This document shows, one piece after another, positions 36,310 to 44,297 of a stretch of 64,000 nt of DNA; position 1 is the first letter of the stretch, and every line of letters begins with the position of its first letter. The stretch lies in NCBI GenBank assembly GCA_963824415.1, contig CAWGPM010000001.1, positions 62,001 through 126,000 on the forward strand, read 5' to 3'. The DNA comes from JABDQA01 sp963824415. GTDB taxonomy: Bacteria > Desulfobacterota > Desulfobulbia > Desulfobulbales > Desulfocapsaceae. Both the position numbers and the translations under genes were made by a program. The notes below the pieces were generated by a model that was given only the letters and a program-made list of their open reading frames with translations, made no database searches and had not been told where the DNA came from.

Positions 36310-36602
36310 TGCAGGAACAATACTATAACCTGCTTTCCGATGAAGACTATGTAAGTGTCGTGGAGCTCTCTCAAATGCTGTGCGTTCCAGAATCGCTTAT
36401 TGTCGAGTGGATTGAGCACGACGTGGTCTGCGCAAAAGTTAAGAAAAATACCTATTATATCGCCAGTGGCGATATTGCCAAAGCCAAGTGCGCCTGCCGA
36501 CTGACTTGCGATCTGGGTGTCAATGCTTCGGGAATAGCGATTATCCTGCAGCTGCGCCGGAAAATACAGCAGCTTGAGGCCGAAATCTACGGACAGCGCT
36601 GA
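36309..36602 (+). CDS. cbpM: Chaperone modulatory protein CbpM
   Basis: This 97-residue protein contains the MerR-type winged-helix start YVSVVELSQMLCVPESLIVEWIEHDVV and ends in a coiled-coil helix, LQLRRKIQQLEAEIYG. CbpM binds the CbpA J domain and blocks its co-chaperone activity. The ATG shares its A with the cbpA stop (TGATG), so the two are made together. Function follows from family and position. Confidence 0.9.
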   Translation: MQEQYYNLLSDEDYVSVVELSQMLCVPESLIVEWIEHDVVCAKVKKNTYYIASGDIAKAKCACRLTCDLGVNASGIAIILQLRRKIQQLEAEIYGQR

Positions 36603-36770
36603 TTGCCCCTTTCCCTGAGGGGCGAGTCTTCCGGGTAGTTTGCCCGCGGGCAGGTTGGCTGCATGCCCGCCTTGTTCTGCTGAGCAATTACACCGTTTTT
36701 CTATTGCCAGTCCATTTTGATGGGGGTATCTTTGGGCCTGGCTATTTTCAAGAACACCAAAATCCCCATT

Positions 36771-36847
36771 GGGCGGGTAGCTCAGCTGGATAGAGTGTCG
36801 GCCTCCGAAGCCGAAGGTCGCGGGTTCGAATCCCGCCTCGCCTACCA
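36771..36847 (+). tRNA. tRNA-Arg (anticodon CCG), CCA encoded
   Basis: The 77-base cloverleaf folds completely. The acceptor is GGGCGGG with CTCGCCT, with G-T pairs at two positions. The D arm is GCTC/GAGT, and the anticodon stem TCGGC/GCCGA encloses loop CTCCGAA with anticodon CCG. The T arm is GCGGG/CCCGC with loop TTCGAAT, and the discriminator A is followed by encoded CCA. It reads CGG arginine codons. The 3' end is a classic integrase target, and an integrase remnant lies 1 kb downstream. Confidence 0.96.
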
Positions 36848-36854
36848 ATAGAAG

Positions 36855-36890
36855 CAAGGGTTTAGGCAAATCACTCCTAGACCCTTTGTT
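36855..36890 (+). terminator. Hairpin terminator after tRNA-Arg
   Basis: Left arm CAAGGGTTTAGG (36855-36866) pairs with CCTAGACCCTTTG (36876-36888), with one bulge and one G-T pair, and is followed by TTATTT. It starts eight bases after the tRNA CCA and fits a tRNA transcription terminator. Confidence 0.7.
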
Positions 36891-37088
36891 ATTTGCCCTA
36901 CACTATACCCTACAAAAAAATAACCCGGCAGTAATTACCCCACCGGGTCGGGTTGTAACAGTTTCTCTTGTAGTGGAACAAAGTGTTCCACCATTTGGGA
37001 AAAAGCCCGTATTGCATCAGAGGCAAACGCCAAACGCAGCGAGGTCAAGCGTGCCAGAACGCGATAAAATCTGAAGGAAACGGGTATA

Positions 37089-37448
37089 TCAGCGTCTCAA
37101 CGGGTTGCAGTCCTTAATGATCACTTTTCCCTGCAGCATGTTTCCTTTGGAATATTCGCTGAATATGCAGGTATTTGTTTTCGGATCGTAATTTTCCACC
37201 CACAGGTTGTCGTCCTTCCACGTTGTTATGATATGATAGTACCCCGGTGGCACGGATATGGTCATAACACCCCCGTAACGCTTTACGAACACCTGCTGCA
37301 GACCAAAATAGTAGGCTACCCCGCCGATCAGGATAATGCATGCGGAAGCGATGAGACCTCCTTTCCAGTTCTGTGTCTTTACCCCAAGTCCATACAGACA
37401 GCCACCGACAGCTGCCAAAACAACAAACCAGTAAAAATAAGTTATCAT
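37089..37448 (-). CDS. Small membrane protein of unknown function, 119 residues
   Basis: Two hydrophobic segments lie in the first 60 residues (YFYWFVVLAAVGGCLYGLGV and GLIASACIILIGGVAYYFGL). They are followed by a hydrophilic domain with SVPPGYYHIITTWKDDNLWVENYDP and two cysteines near the end. I placed the start at the ATG of MITYFYWF, since upstream residues would be encoded by the adjoining palindromic repeat. The family is not recognised. It sits between the tRNA and repeat copy B, inside the putative island, on the opposite strand. Confidence 0.6.
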   Translation of the reverse strand: MITYFYWFVVLAAVGGCLYGLGVKTQNWKGGLIASACIILIGGVAYYFGLQQVFVKRYGGVMTISVPPGYYHIITTWKDDNLWVENYDPKTNTCIFSEYSKGNMLQGKVIIKDCNPLRR

Positions 37449-37468
37449 GACCGTTTTCCCTGACAGGT

Positions 37469-37609
37469 GAGCCTTTTGCAAAACTAAGATTTTCGTTCAA
37501 AATCAAAACATGCGAGAAATTTTACCACAGGCATATAATTGATATTCCGAGGATAAAATTTTGAGCATAACGCAGAGTTTGGGCGAAAAGATCGTTTTGC
37601 AAAAGGCTC
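37469..37609 (-). repeat. MITE-like palindromic repeat, copy B, with perfect 16-base terminal inverted repeats
   Basis: This 141-base element begins GAGCCTTTTGCAAAAC (37469-37484) and ends with its exact reverse complement (37594-37609). The two halves also pair imperfectly through most of their length, so a transcript would fold into one long hairpin. It is homologous to copy A in opposite orientation. The structure is that of a non-autonomous transposable element or a palindromic repeat family. No target duplication is obvious by eye. Confidence 0.85.
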
Positions 37610-37708
37610 AGGTTAATAATTTCACCATACGCTCCGCACTATTTTATCGCGTCACCTGTCAATTGCAATGGCTGACCGTTTAATGTTCCATTAGATTGTA
37701 GCGGTTTA

Positions 37709-37762
37709 GGCTACTTTGAAAAATTAATATTTTGGTCCAAAAGACAATTTTTCAAGGTGGCT
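37709..37762. repeat. Short palindromic repeat, copy C, related to copy A ends
   Basis: A 54-base near-palindrome has arms of about 26 bases that share TTGAAAAATT/AATTTTTCAA. The 20 bases at 37739-37758 are the exact reverse complement of the first 20 bases of copy A (34878-34897). It looks like a copy that kept only the two ends, as internally deleted MITEs do. Confidence 0.7.
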
Positions 37763-37848
37763 ATAAAATCTTGAAAAAAACTTAATTCTTGCCCTATTTT
37801 TGTCTCACATGGTCTGACGGGTAACAGGCTGAATGATATGCCTCCTGA

Positions 37849-38106
37849 TCGTTTGGGCATATCATCATATGGTATCAGGATGAATTTTCTAGAAGGGGGT
37901 TATTGAGCGCTTACGATCTTTTCGCAGAGTATACCGATAGTGGGAGGCTCAAGAAGAGTACTGTCCGGGATTACAGAGAAGCAGTAAGCCTCTATCTCTA
38001 CGATTGGCTTAATTTACCCGTAGCTGACATAACGAAACAGATGGTCGAGAAACGCTTCGTACAAATACGAGACAAGGGCATCAACGGAGGCAAACCCACC
38101 TTATGA
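37849..38106 (+). pseudogene. Tyrosine recombinase (phage integrase) fragment, core-binding domain only
   Basis: The open frame from 37849 encodes SAYDLFAEYTDSGRLKKSTV, then YREAVSLYLYDWLNLPVADITKQMVEKRF, and stops after INGGKPTL. This is the SAM-like core-binding domain of P4/CP4-type integrases (the KxxTxxDY and DITxxMVxxR pattern). It has no normal start, no N-terminal arm domain and none of the catalytic R-H-R-Y region. It is a remnant that cannot be active. Its place just inside tRNA-Arg is where the integrase of a tRNA-inserted island is expected. Confidence 0.75.
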
Positions 38107-38249
38107 TCGAGGCGTTCACCGGAAGATGATAAGGAGCAGCTATCCCAGGTTTCCCTAAAGATGATGCCCGCCCTGCTTCTCAGTTAAATGATACTGAACA
38201 GCATTTTCGGCCGTTTTCAAATTCAAAATTGTCAAAATCGGTCAGCTCG

Positions 38250-39149
38250 TCAGCTGGCTTCTGATGAGTATTTTGCCCATTTGGCATCAACCTGATCTTG
38301 AACGCTCTTTAAAATTTCCTTACCAAGGGATTTGAACCTGTTCTGGGTTTTGAAATATTCAGTGACCGGCTTTCTGCCATTGCCCATGAGTTTTTTAGAG
38401 GCCCCGGTAAGCCTGAATTCACCATGTTCGATTTCATAGAGATCAAAAAGGCCCGATTCTACCGCCAGTTTACCAACCTTGATGGTAAACCTCGAGTCAA
38501 AACCCCATCCCGGCGGACATGGAGTATGCACATGGATATACTTCGGCCCTGCGATGGTCGTCGCTTTTCTTACCTTGTCATAAAAGTCCAAGGGGTAGGC
38601 AGCAGAGGCTGTGGCGACATAACCGATACCATGCGCTGCAATAATCGCGGGGACATCCTTTTTCACCTGCAACTTGCCTTTTATCGGTGTGGTAGTGGTT
38701 AATACACCTTGAGGGGTGGTACCGGATCTTTGCACACCGGTATTCATATACGCCTCATTATCGTAACAGATGTAAATAATTTCCTCCCCTCTTTCGCATG
38801 CTCCCGAGAGGGCCTGTATACCTATATCGCCGGTACCGCCGTCACCGGCCCAAGCGACCACATTGACGCCTTCCTTCTTCAAGGCTTTCATTGCCCCGCG
38901 GACTCCTGTTGCAGCCGCTCCGGTCGAGGCAAAGGGTACATTGACGCAGGGGAGCTTGGTCGAGGCCACCGGATAGAGTCCCTGCAGTACGGTAAGACAG
39001 CTGGGAGGCACTACCAGAATGGTATTTTTACCGAGGGCTTTCAGCCCCATCCGATAAACAAGCGACAGGCCGCAACCTGAACAGCCTCTATTTCCGGGGT
39101 GGACGAACTCTTCTTCAGTCAGGTTTATAATAGTTGTTCTCTCTGCCAT
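38250..39149 (-). CDS. porB: 2-oxoacid:ferredoxin oxidoreductase, beta (thiamine-diphosphate) subunit
   Basis: This 299-residue subunit binds thiamine diphosphate in AGDGGTGDIGIQALSGACERGEEIIYICYDNEAYMNTG (residues about 100-135), the GDG...N signature. Near the N-terminus CSGCGLSLVYRMGLKAL supplies two cysteines of its Fe-S centre. A third cysteine, in PPSCLTVLQGLYP, follows. It forms the catalytic core with the alpha subunit. It is the last gene of porG-D-A-B on the minus strand, starting 10 bases after porA. Family members oxidise pyruvate or other 2-oxoacids to acyl-CoA and reduce ferredoxin. The symbol assumes pyruvate, which is not proven. Confidence 0.88.
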   Translation of the reverse strand: MAERTTIINLTEEEFVHPGNRGCSGCGLSLVYRMGLKALGKNTILVVPPSCLTVLQGLYPVASTKLPCVNVPFASTGAAATGVRGAMKALKKEGVNVVAWAGDGGTGDIGIQALSGACERGEEIIYICYDNEAYMNTGVQRSGTTPQGVLTTTTPIKGKLQVKKDVPAIIAAHGIGYVATASAAYPLDFYDKVRKATTIAGPKYIHVHTPCPPGWGFDSRFTIKVGKLAVESGLFDLYEIEHGEFRLTGASKKLMGNGRKPVTEYFKTQNRFKSLGKEILKSVQDQVDAKWAKYSSEAS

Positions 39150-39159
39150 GATATCATTC

Positions 39160-40353
39160 CTATAATTTTAAACCGATCCAGTGCGAAGTATCTTCAATGG
39201 GGCCAGACGATGCGCATGACTGGGTCAAAGCATTCAGCAGCTGTGCTGTTTTTATTTCTCTTCCACCAAGGCCGACAATATAATTGTGGATCAGCGGCCT
39301 CGTGGAACAATGGTAGAGTGCCGATTTGATGTCACTGTAGAGCGGGCCCTGATTCCCGTAGCTGAGTGCCTTTTCAAAGACAATCGCACACTTTTTGCCG
39401 GCAAGCGCCTGAACGATAACCTCGTCCGGGAAAGGCCGGTACAACTGGACGCCCATAACTCCGATATTAAAACCATCATTTCTCATGGTATCAATGACAT
39501 CTCGCAGTTGATAGGAGAGTGAGCCAATGGCAACGGCCACAAATTCGGCATCATCACATTTGTATTGCTCTATAAACGGATTTCCGCCGCGGCCAAATAT
39601 TTTCTCAAAATCCCGGTCGATCTCAGCATATGTCTCAAGAGCCGCGCGCAAGTCCTGGTGGAGATTATGGCGGATTTCAATGTAACCCGGTTCAATAACG
39701 CCATCCACTCCCTGCCTCACATCGGGCAGGGTAACCGTGTTGAAATTTCCCGGTTCTTCCGGGTTGAGAAAATGTTTCGGACTGAAAGCAGGCAGGAACG
39801 AATCCACTAGGCTCTGCTCGGGTTGCTCAAAAGGCATGTAGGTGTGAGAGAGAAGGTAACCATCGTAGCATACCATAACAGGAATACTGACGGTCTGAGC
39901 CAGGCGGAAGGCTTTGATGACCGAGTCAATTATCTGCTGGTGGTCATTGGCATAAATCTGAATCCAGCCAACATCCCGCTGGGACATGCTGTCCTGATGG
40001 TCATTCCATACGGTCCAGGGGGCGCCAATTCCCCTGTTGGCGACACACATCACCACCGGCAGTCGTGCCCCAACGGCCCAATGCAGCTGCTCGTTCATAT
40101 AAAGCAGACCATTGGCACTCGTGGCTGTAAAAGCCCGTGTTCCCGCACTTGAGGCTGCAATACAGACAGCCATGGCGCTATGCTCACTCTCAACCGGAAT
40201 ATATTGGGCGTCAAGTTCATCTGATTCAACAAATTCAGACAATTTTTCGGTCAGTGGTGTCTGCGGAGTAATGGGATATGCAGCAATAACCTGTGCCCGT
40301 GAGAGCTTTACGCCCGTTGCCGCAGCGACATTTCCAGATTCTATGATATGCAT
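39160..40353 (-). CDS. porA: 2-oxoacid:ferredoxin oxidoreductase, alpha subunit
   Basis: This 397-residue subunit starts with the pyrimidine-binding region ESGNVAAATGVKLSRAQVIAAYPITPQTPLTEKL, including the catalytic-activation glutamate and the YPITPxT motif. SEHSAMAVCIAASSAGTRAFTATSANGL and the GIGAPWTVWNDHQDSM stretch are typical. The C-terminal domain carries VMGVQLYRPFPDE. It lies between porD (5 bases) and porB (10 bases). Substrate choice within the family (pyruvate or branched-chain 2-oxoacids) cannot be read by eye. Confidence 0.88.
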   Translation of the reverse strand: MHIIESGNVAAATGVKLSRAQVIAAYPITPQTPLTEKLSEFVESDELDAQYIPVESEHSAMAVCIAASSAGTRAFTATSANGLLYMNEQLHWAVGARLPVVMCVANRGIGAPWTVWNDHQDSMSQRDVGWIQIYANDHQQIIDSVIKAFRLAQTVSIPVMVCYDGYLLSHTYMPFEQPEQSLVDSFLPAFSPKHFLNPEEPGNFNTVTLPDVRQGVDGVIEPGYIEIRHNLHQDLRAALETYAEIDRDFEKIFGRGGNPFIEQYKCDDAEFVAVAIGSLSYQLRDVIDTMRNDGFNIGVMGVQLYRPFPDEVIVQALAGKKCAIVFEKALSYGNQGPLYSDIKSALYHCSTRPLIHNYIVGLGGREIKTAQLLNALTQSCASSGPIEDTSHWIGLKL

Positions 40354-40358
40354 GACGC

Positions 40359-40664
40359 CTATTTCTCCTTCACAATGAAACGTGCCTCATCAACCATCTC
40401 GATAGCAGAAGCGGGACATTCTTCTGCACAGATGCCGCAGCCCTTGCAATACTCAAGATTGATGGTCGGTGGAATCGTCTTAGTTACAACACAATCGGGA
40501 CAATACAACCAGCAGTTGAAGCATGCCTTTTTCTTGGCCTTTACCGGAATACATTTTTCATTATTGATAATGGGCCTTAAAACACGCCAAGACCCGGTTT
40601 TGCCACCGTCGCCGGGACCTGGCTTGCTCCGCGATATCATCTTACAATATTTCCTGTCTGTCAT
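40359..40664 (-). CDS. porD: 2-oxoacid:ferredoxin oxidoreductase, delta (2[4Fe-4S] ferredoxin) subunit
   Basis: This 101-residue ferredoxin-like subunit passes electrons from the core to ferredoxin. The second cluster motif is normal (CKGCGICAEECPASAI). The first departs from the usual CxxCxxCxxxCP. It reads CIPVKAKKKACFNCWLYCP, so the first two cysteines are separated by nine residues. All four ligands are still present, in an unusual spacing. The ATG follows the porG stop directly (TAAATG), so the two are coupled. Confidence 0.87.
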   Translation of the reverse strand: MTDRKYCKMISRSKPGPGDGGKTGSWRVLRPIINNEKCIPVKAKKKACFNCWLYCPDCVVTKTIPPTINLEYCKGCGICAEECPASAIEMVDEARFIVKEK

Positions 40665-41228
40665 TTATACATCTCCAATTGAGGTATTGTTGTATGAGAT
40701 TACGGCTGCTTTTGCATTCAATTCCGGTTTCTTACCGATAAATTCCTGTTCGATGGCCTTGACCAGGACACCAATGTCCACCAGCCCGCTGGCTTTTGCG
40801 AATGCCCCAATTATTCCAGAATTGACTATTCCAGGCGGCAAGCCGGCACTGACACCATGTGCAGTTACATCGGAAACCGCCACCCTGGCTCCCTTAAAAC
40901 CATATTCCGACACTGCTTGCGGTCCATTGAGAACAACGAGGCCATTTTCTTTCAAACCAGCGACAACGTTTACCTCCTCAAGGAGGGTGTGGTCGAGCAC
41001 CACGACCATATTGGGTGTGGTAATCGGTGAAAGATCATAGATTTTTTCCTTGGAGATTTTCAGCGAGGTGAATACTGGTGCACCTCTTCTCTCTGTCCCG
41101 AAAGTAGGGGCCATTACAACCCCTTTATAACCGGAAACAAATGCGGCATTCGCCACAATTTTGGCAGCTGTGATCGCTCCCTGCCCTCCACGTCCATGCC
41201 ATCGTATTTCAATAATCTCTTTTTTCAT
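40665..41228 (-). CDS. porG: 2-oxoacid:ferredoxin oxidoreductase, gamma subunit
   Basis: This 187-residue subunit starts EIRWHGRGGQGAITAAKIVANAA, the signature of the gamma domain that binds CoA. APTFGTERRGAPV and LDHTLLEEVNVVAGL are also conserved. It is the first gene of the porGDAB operon on the minus strand. Transcription starts in the 508-base gap shared with the divergent aminotransferase gene. Confidence 0.88.
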   Translation of the reverse strand: MKKEIIEIRWHGRGGQGAITAAKIVANAAFVSGYKGVVMAPTFGTERRGAPVFTSLKISKEKIYDLSPITTPNMVVVLDHTLLEEVNVVAGLKENGLVVLNGPQAVSEYGFKGARVAVSDVTAHGVSAGLPPGIVNSGIIGAFAKASGLVDIGVLVKAIEQEFIGKKPELNAKAAVISYNNTSIGDV

Positions 41229-41736
41229 TGCTCACCGATAACTGATTAGAGTAAGGCTTTTTCATTCATTTGAAACAGCAAAGCTAATTTGTCGATAGGG
41301 AAAATCTCTCCCGCTGTTACCCAGAAGCGTATCTGCTCTGTGAATATGTTTTCGTAAACATAAAAATGTTTGTTAAAAACCACCTATCGTGCTGATTTTA
41401 CATATATATGCTTGATTTTTTTCTTAACTCCATGGTTAACTAAAAAATGGCTATTTTTGAGGATGGCGGATTAAGCATCCGCACATGCTAACGAACCAGA
41501 CCTTTGCATACGCGTCAACAAACCGTCAAAAAGACCCCGGCAAAACAGGCGATTGGCAAGAGTCATGACAAAAAGACTTGTCTCGTTAAACTTATACTTA
41601 TCGAACACAAGGACGAGTAAAAATAGCCCTTTAGGCTCCCATGTTTTATTGTCATTTAGAATACTGGGTTTCTCTAAAAAAGGCATACTGATTTTTATTA
41701 ATAACTATTAACAGGCCATCAACAAAAGGAACAGTT
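41229..41736. other. Divergent promoter region between porG and the aminotransferase gene
   Basis: This 508-base A+T-rich stretch has genes leaving on both sides and should hold both promoters. A rough palindrome around CCATGG (about 41424-41441) is a possible operator. A 71-codon minus-strand frame (41471-41686) exists but lacks a ribosome site and family features, so I do not call it a gene. Confidence 0.45.
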
Positions 41737-42801
41737 ATGGAAATATCATTCGAGAATGTCGCCACGCTCAAAGAGCACCCCAAAGATTCAGCCCTTGGAT
41801 TCGGAACCCATTTCACCGATTACATGTTCAATATGGATTACAACCCTGAAAAAGGTTGGCACAATCCTCGCATCGAACCTTACAGCCCGATGCAATTGGA
41901 TCCCTCTACCATGGTTCTTCACTATGGCCAGGCTATCTTCGAAGGTTTAAAGGCATACAGAACATCATCCGGCAGTATTCAGCTTTTCCGGCCCAAAGAT
42001 AACTTCAGTCGTTTCAGTAGATCAGCGAGCAGGCTCTGCATGCCACCGTTTGACGAGGATTTTATTCTCGATGCCCTTGTTAAACTCCTCAATATCGAGA
42101 AAGACTGGGTTCCTGCTGCAGCGGGCACTTCACTCTATATTCGCCCGACAATTATTGCTACAGACCCTTATCTGGGGCTGAGATCCTCCCATACCTACAG
42201 ATTTTTTATCATTCTCTCTCCAGTTGGAGCGTATTATCCGGAAGGTTTCGACCCTGTGAAGATCTGGGTGACCACTGAATATGTGCGAGCGGTAAGAGGC
42301 GGTGTTGGTGAGGCTAAAACGGCAGGAAATTATGCGGCAAGTCTCTATGCTACCAGCCTTGCCAATAAAGAGGGATACACACAGGTGATGTGGCTTGACG
42401 GCGTCCACCTCAAATATATCGAAGAGGTCGGCTCGATGAACATCTTCTTTCAAATTGGAGATGAAATCATTACTCCGGCTCTTAATGGCAGCATATTAGC
42501 CGGGATCACCCGTGATTCTGTAATCAAACTTTCAAAATCATGGGGGAAAAACGTTGTTGAAAGAAGAATCAGCATCGACGAGATCTATCAGGCTCACGCA
42601 GCGGGAGACCTGAAGGAAGTTTTCGGCTCTGGCACGGCAGCCGTTATTTCGCCCGTAGGAAAGATCAAGTACAACGGCCGGGAAATAGCCATTGGCGATG
42701 GCGGAGTTGGGCCCTATGCCGCAAAGCTTTTCAAGCAGCTCATGGATATTCAGTATGGCAGGACGGAGGACCCATTCAACTGGGTCATGCCGGTGATATG
42801 A
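41737..42801 (+). CDS. ilvE: Branched-chain amino acid aminotransferase
   Basis: This fold-type IV PLP enzyme of 354 residues interconverts Val, Leu or Ile and their 2-oxoacids. The PLP lysine is residue 194 in GGVGEAKTAGNYAAS. Other motifs are HYGQAIFEGLKAYR, LFRPKDNFSRFSRSASRLCMP, EEVGSMNIFF and VFGSGTAAVISPVG. The longer N-terminus and the overall length match the class II bacterial and eukaryotic-type BCATs. It is divergent from porGDAB, which could oxidise the 2-oxoacids it forms. This would suit a 2-oxoisovalerate ferredoxin oxidoreductase, but only context supports that. Confidence 0.9.
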   Translation: MEISFENVATLKEHPKDSALGFGTHFTDYMFNMDYNPEKGWHNPRIEPYSPMQLDPSTMVLHYGQAIFEGLKAYRTSSGSIQLFRPKDNFSRFSRSASRLCMPPFDEDFILDALVKLLNIEKDWVPAAAGTSLYIRPTIIATDPYLGLRSSHTYRFFIILSPVGAYYPEGFDPVKIWVTTEYVRAVRGGVGEAKTAGNYAASLYATSLANKEGYTQVMWLDGVHLKYIEEVGSMNIFFQIGDEIITPALNGSILAGITRDSVIKLSKSWGKNVVERRISIDEIYQAHAAGDLKEVFGSGTAAVISPVGKIKYNGREIAIGDGGVGPYAAKLFKQLMDIQYGRTEDPFNWVMPVI

Positions 42802-42807
42802 GAAGCA

Positions 42808-42841
42808 CCCCCTCTGCTTTGATACCTTCTCGGCAGGGGGG
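42808..42841. terminator. Possible hairpin between convergent genes
   Basis: CCCCCTCTGC (42808-42817) can pair with GCAGGGGGG (42833-42841) with a two-base bulge. It lies just after the aminotransferase stop, between convergent genes, but has no T tract on either side, so it is a weak call. Confidence 0.35.
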
Positions 42842-42939
42842 AGCGCCGGATAGGATTTATCGTATCTGAGGATAGGTGCTGCCGGCCAATAGACTGCAGG
42901 CCTTGTTCAGCCTGCGTCGGTGAGAGCACAATTCAGAAG

Positions 42940-43530
42940 CTACAGGATCATCATCTCTTCTTTTGCATATATCACTGCAAGTATCGTTGCTGGTTCATCT
43001 CCATGACATGCAACGATATGGGGGAGTGTGGAGTCGTAGTAGATAGAGTCACCGGGATTTAATATGTCCCTATGATCGAGCAATGTCACCTCAACCCTTC
43101 CCTCCAGCACGAAGATAAACTCTTCTCCTATATGTTCATTCGGCTCCACAGCATGTGTCACGGCAGGGTTTAAGGTGACAATAAAGGGTTCCATCTGTCG
43201 GTTTCGTTTCTGCTGACCTAGTCCCTGATAACTGTAGGCGGTTGATTGGACATAGGCCGAACTAAACCGTGAAACTGCAGTCCTGTCGTCAACTCTGACA
43301 ATAGCGAACGGGGAATCGCCGCTGTCACCGAAAATATCACCCACCGGGACCTCAAAAACCTGCGCCAGGTTTACAACATTTCCAAGCGGCGGAGTGAGTT
43401 CATCGTTTTCGAATTTAGCAAGGTTCGTCCCAGATATGCCCGATTTCCGAGAGACTTCCTCCAACGACATGCCCTTGGCGACTCTCAGACTCTTTAACTT
43501 CTCTCCCACGCTGGCTTTTTGGTCCGGCAT
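42940..43530 (-). CDS. XRE-family regulator with C-terminal cupin domain
   Basis: The N-terminal helix-turn-helix (residues about 8-65) reads VGEKLKSLRVAKGMSLEEVSRKSGISGTNLAKFEND. The C-terminal cupin (residues about 115-190) has EPNEHIGEEFIFVLEGRVEVTLLD and LNPGDSIYYDSTLPHIV. Such HTH-cupin proteins act as repressors that sense a small metabolite or metal in the cupin, for example in amino acid, polyamine or sulfur compound use. The 196-residue length is typical. It probably controls genes in this island, perhaps its own operon or the divergent or neighbouring metabolic genes. The ligand is unknown. Confidence 0.87.
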   Translation of the reverse strand: MPDQKASVGEKLKSLRVAKGMSLEEVSRKSGISGTNLAKFENDELTPPLGNVVNLAQVFEVPVGDIFGDSGDSPFAIVRVDDRTAVSRFSSAYVQSTAYSYQGLGQQKRNRQMEPFIVTLNPAVTHAVEPNEHIGEEFIFVLEGRVEVTLLDHRDILNPGDSIYYDSTLPHIVACHGDEPATILAVIYAKEEMMIL

Positions 43531-43835
43531 CTCATATCTCCTTTTATTCCGAAGGATAGGGCCCCCTGCTTCCCTCTGGTATAAACTATGCCATTGTGCA
43601 TCCTTACCCTAACTTACCCAGCGATAAATAGTAACACAAGCCAATTCAATAACCATTAAGCCAGCAATAAATTGTTTTTCGAAAAAACCCCTGACCAAAT
43701 TTTCACAGACAAAGAGACCAGGTTTCTCTCAACGGATGCCGCGGTTCCTTGGATATGGTGTATTCCAATTATTTGCCTGGGCACAAACAAAAGCCTGGGC
43801 ACAAACAAAAGCTGAAGGGAAGAGCGCACGGAAGA
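43531..43835. other. Intergenic region upstream of the XRE-cupin gene, with an 18-base tandem repeat
   Basis: This 305-base region lies upstream of the minus-strand XRE-cupin gene and after the minus-strand MaoC gene. Most of it is A+T-rich with no coding frame I trust. At 43775-43810, GCCTGGGCACAAACAAAA is repeated twice in perfect tandem. Confidence 0.5.
43775..43810 (+). repeat. Perfect tandem duplication of an 18-base unit
   Basis: Two adjoining identical copies of GCCTGGGCACAAACAAAA lie just downstream (on the minus strand) of the MaoC stop codon. It is either a recent slippage event or a double protein-binding site. Only two copies are present, so it is not a long array. Confidence 0.85.
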
Positions 43836-44297
43836 TCACCTTCTACTGTCCAGAGCTAGCAGATCTTTTAACACCTGCCGCTCCTCGTCATTGGGCAGAA
43901 CACCGAATAAGCTGGCCTCCATTACAATCTCGTCCTGCTGGTTGGTGAAGACGGCCTCAACCTCAGCCCGGCTATTCTCATACAGGGCCGTAAGCGTGCA
44001 ACGGCAGGTGATGGATTCGTTTACGTAGACCGGTCTTTTAAAGCGAAAATTCATACCCGAGGCCAGCCAGCCCATCTGGCCGCCCACTTCGGTGATCATG
44101 CTGCCCACCAGCAGACCATGGCAGATGCGCCCCTTGAACCCCTTGAGTTCCACAAAACGCTCGCTGGTGTGAATGGGATTTCTGTCCCGGGTAATCCTGG
44201 TGAAAGCCCCGATATCTTTTTCGCCGAAGGTTCTCGTAACACTGAAGCTGTCCCCAACGTTTAGTCCTGCAATTGTTCGGCGACGGATATCACTCAT
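43836..44297 (-). CDS. MaoC-like (hotdog) dehydratase
   Basis: This 153-residue single hotdog domain is of the (R)-specific enoyl-CoA hydratase type. The catalytic dyad motif is in DRNPIHTSERFVELKGFKGRICHGLLVGSMI (Asp-x4-His and the HG loop). MGWLASGMNFRFKRPVYVNESI follows. Such enzymes hydrate or dehydrate acyl-CoA (or related thioester) intermediates. The start at 44297 has a good ribosome-site candidate, AGGAG, upstream on the minus strand (near 44308-44314). It belongs to the island's metabolic gene set, and its substrate is unknown. Confidence 0.85.
   Translation of the reverse strand: MSDIRRRTIAGLNVGDSFSVTRTFGEKDIGAFTRITRDRNPIHTSERFVELKGFKGRICHGLLVGSMITEVGGQMGWLASGMNFRFKRPVYVNESITCRCTLTALYENSRAEVEAVFTNQQDEIVMEASLFGVLPNDEERQVLKDLLALDSRR

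Noticed and set aside
41471..41686. 71-codon minus-strand frame between porG and the aminotransferase gene
   Set aside because: It has no ribosome site, no family motif, and lies in the shared promoter region.
43736..43948. 70-codon plus-strand frame across the 18-base tandem repeat
   Set aside because: Part of it is made by the repeat and part overlaps the real MaoC gene on the other strand.
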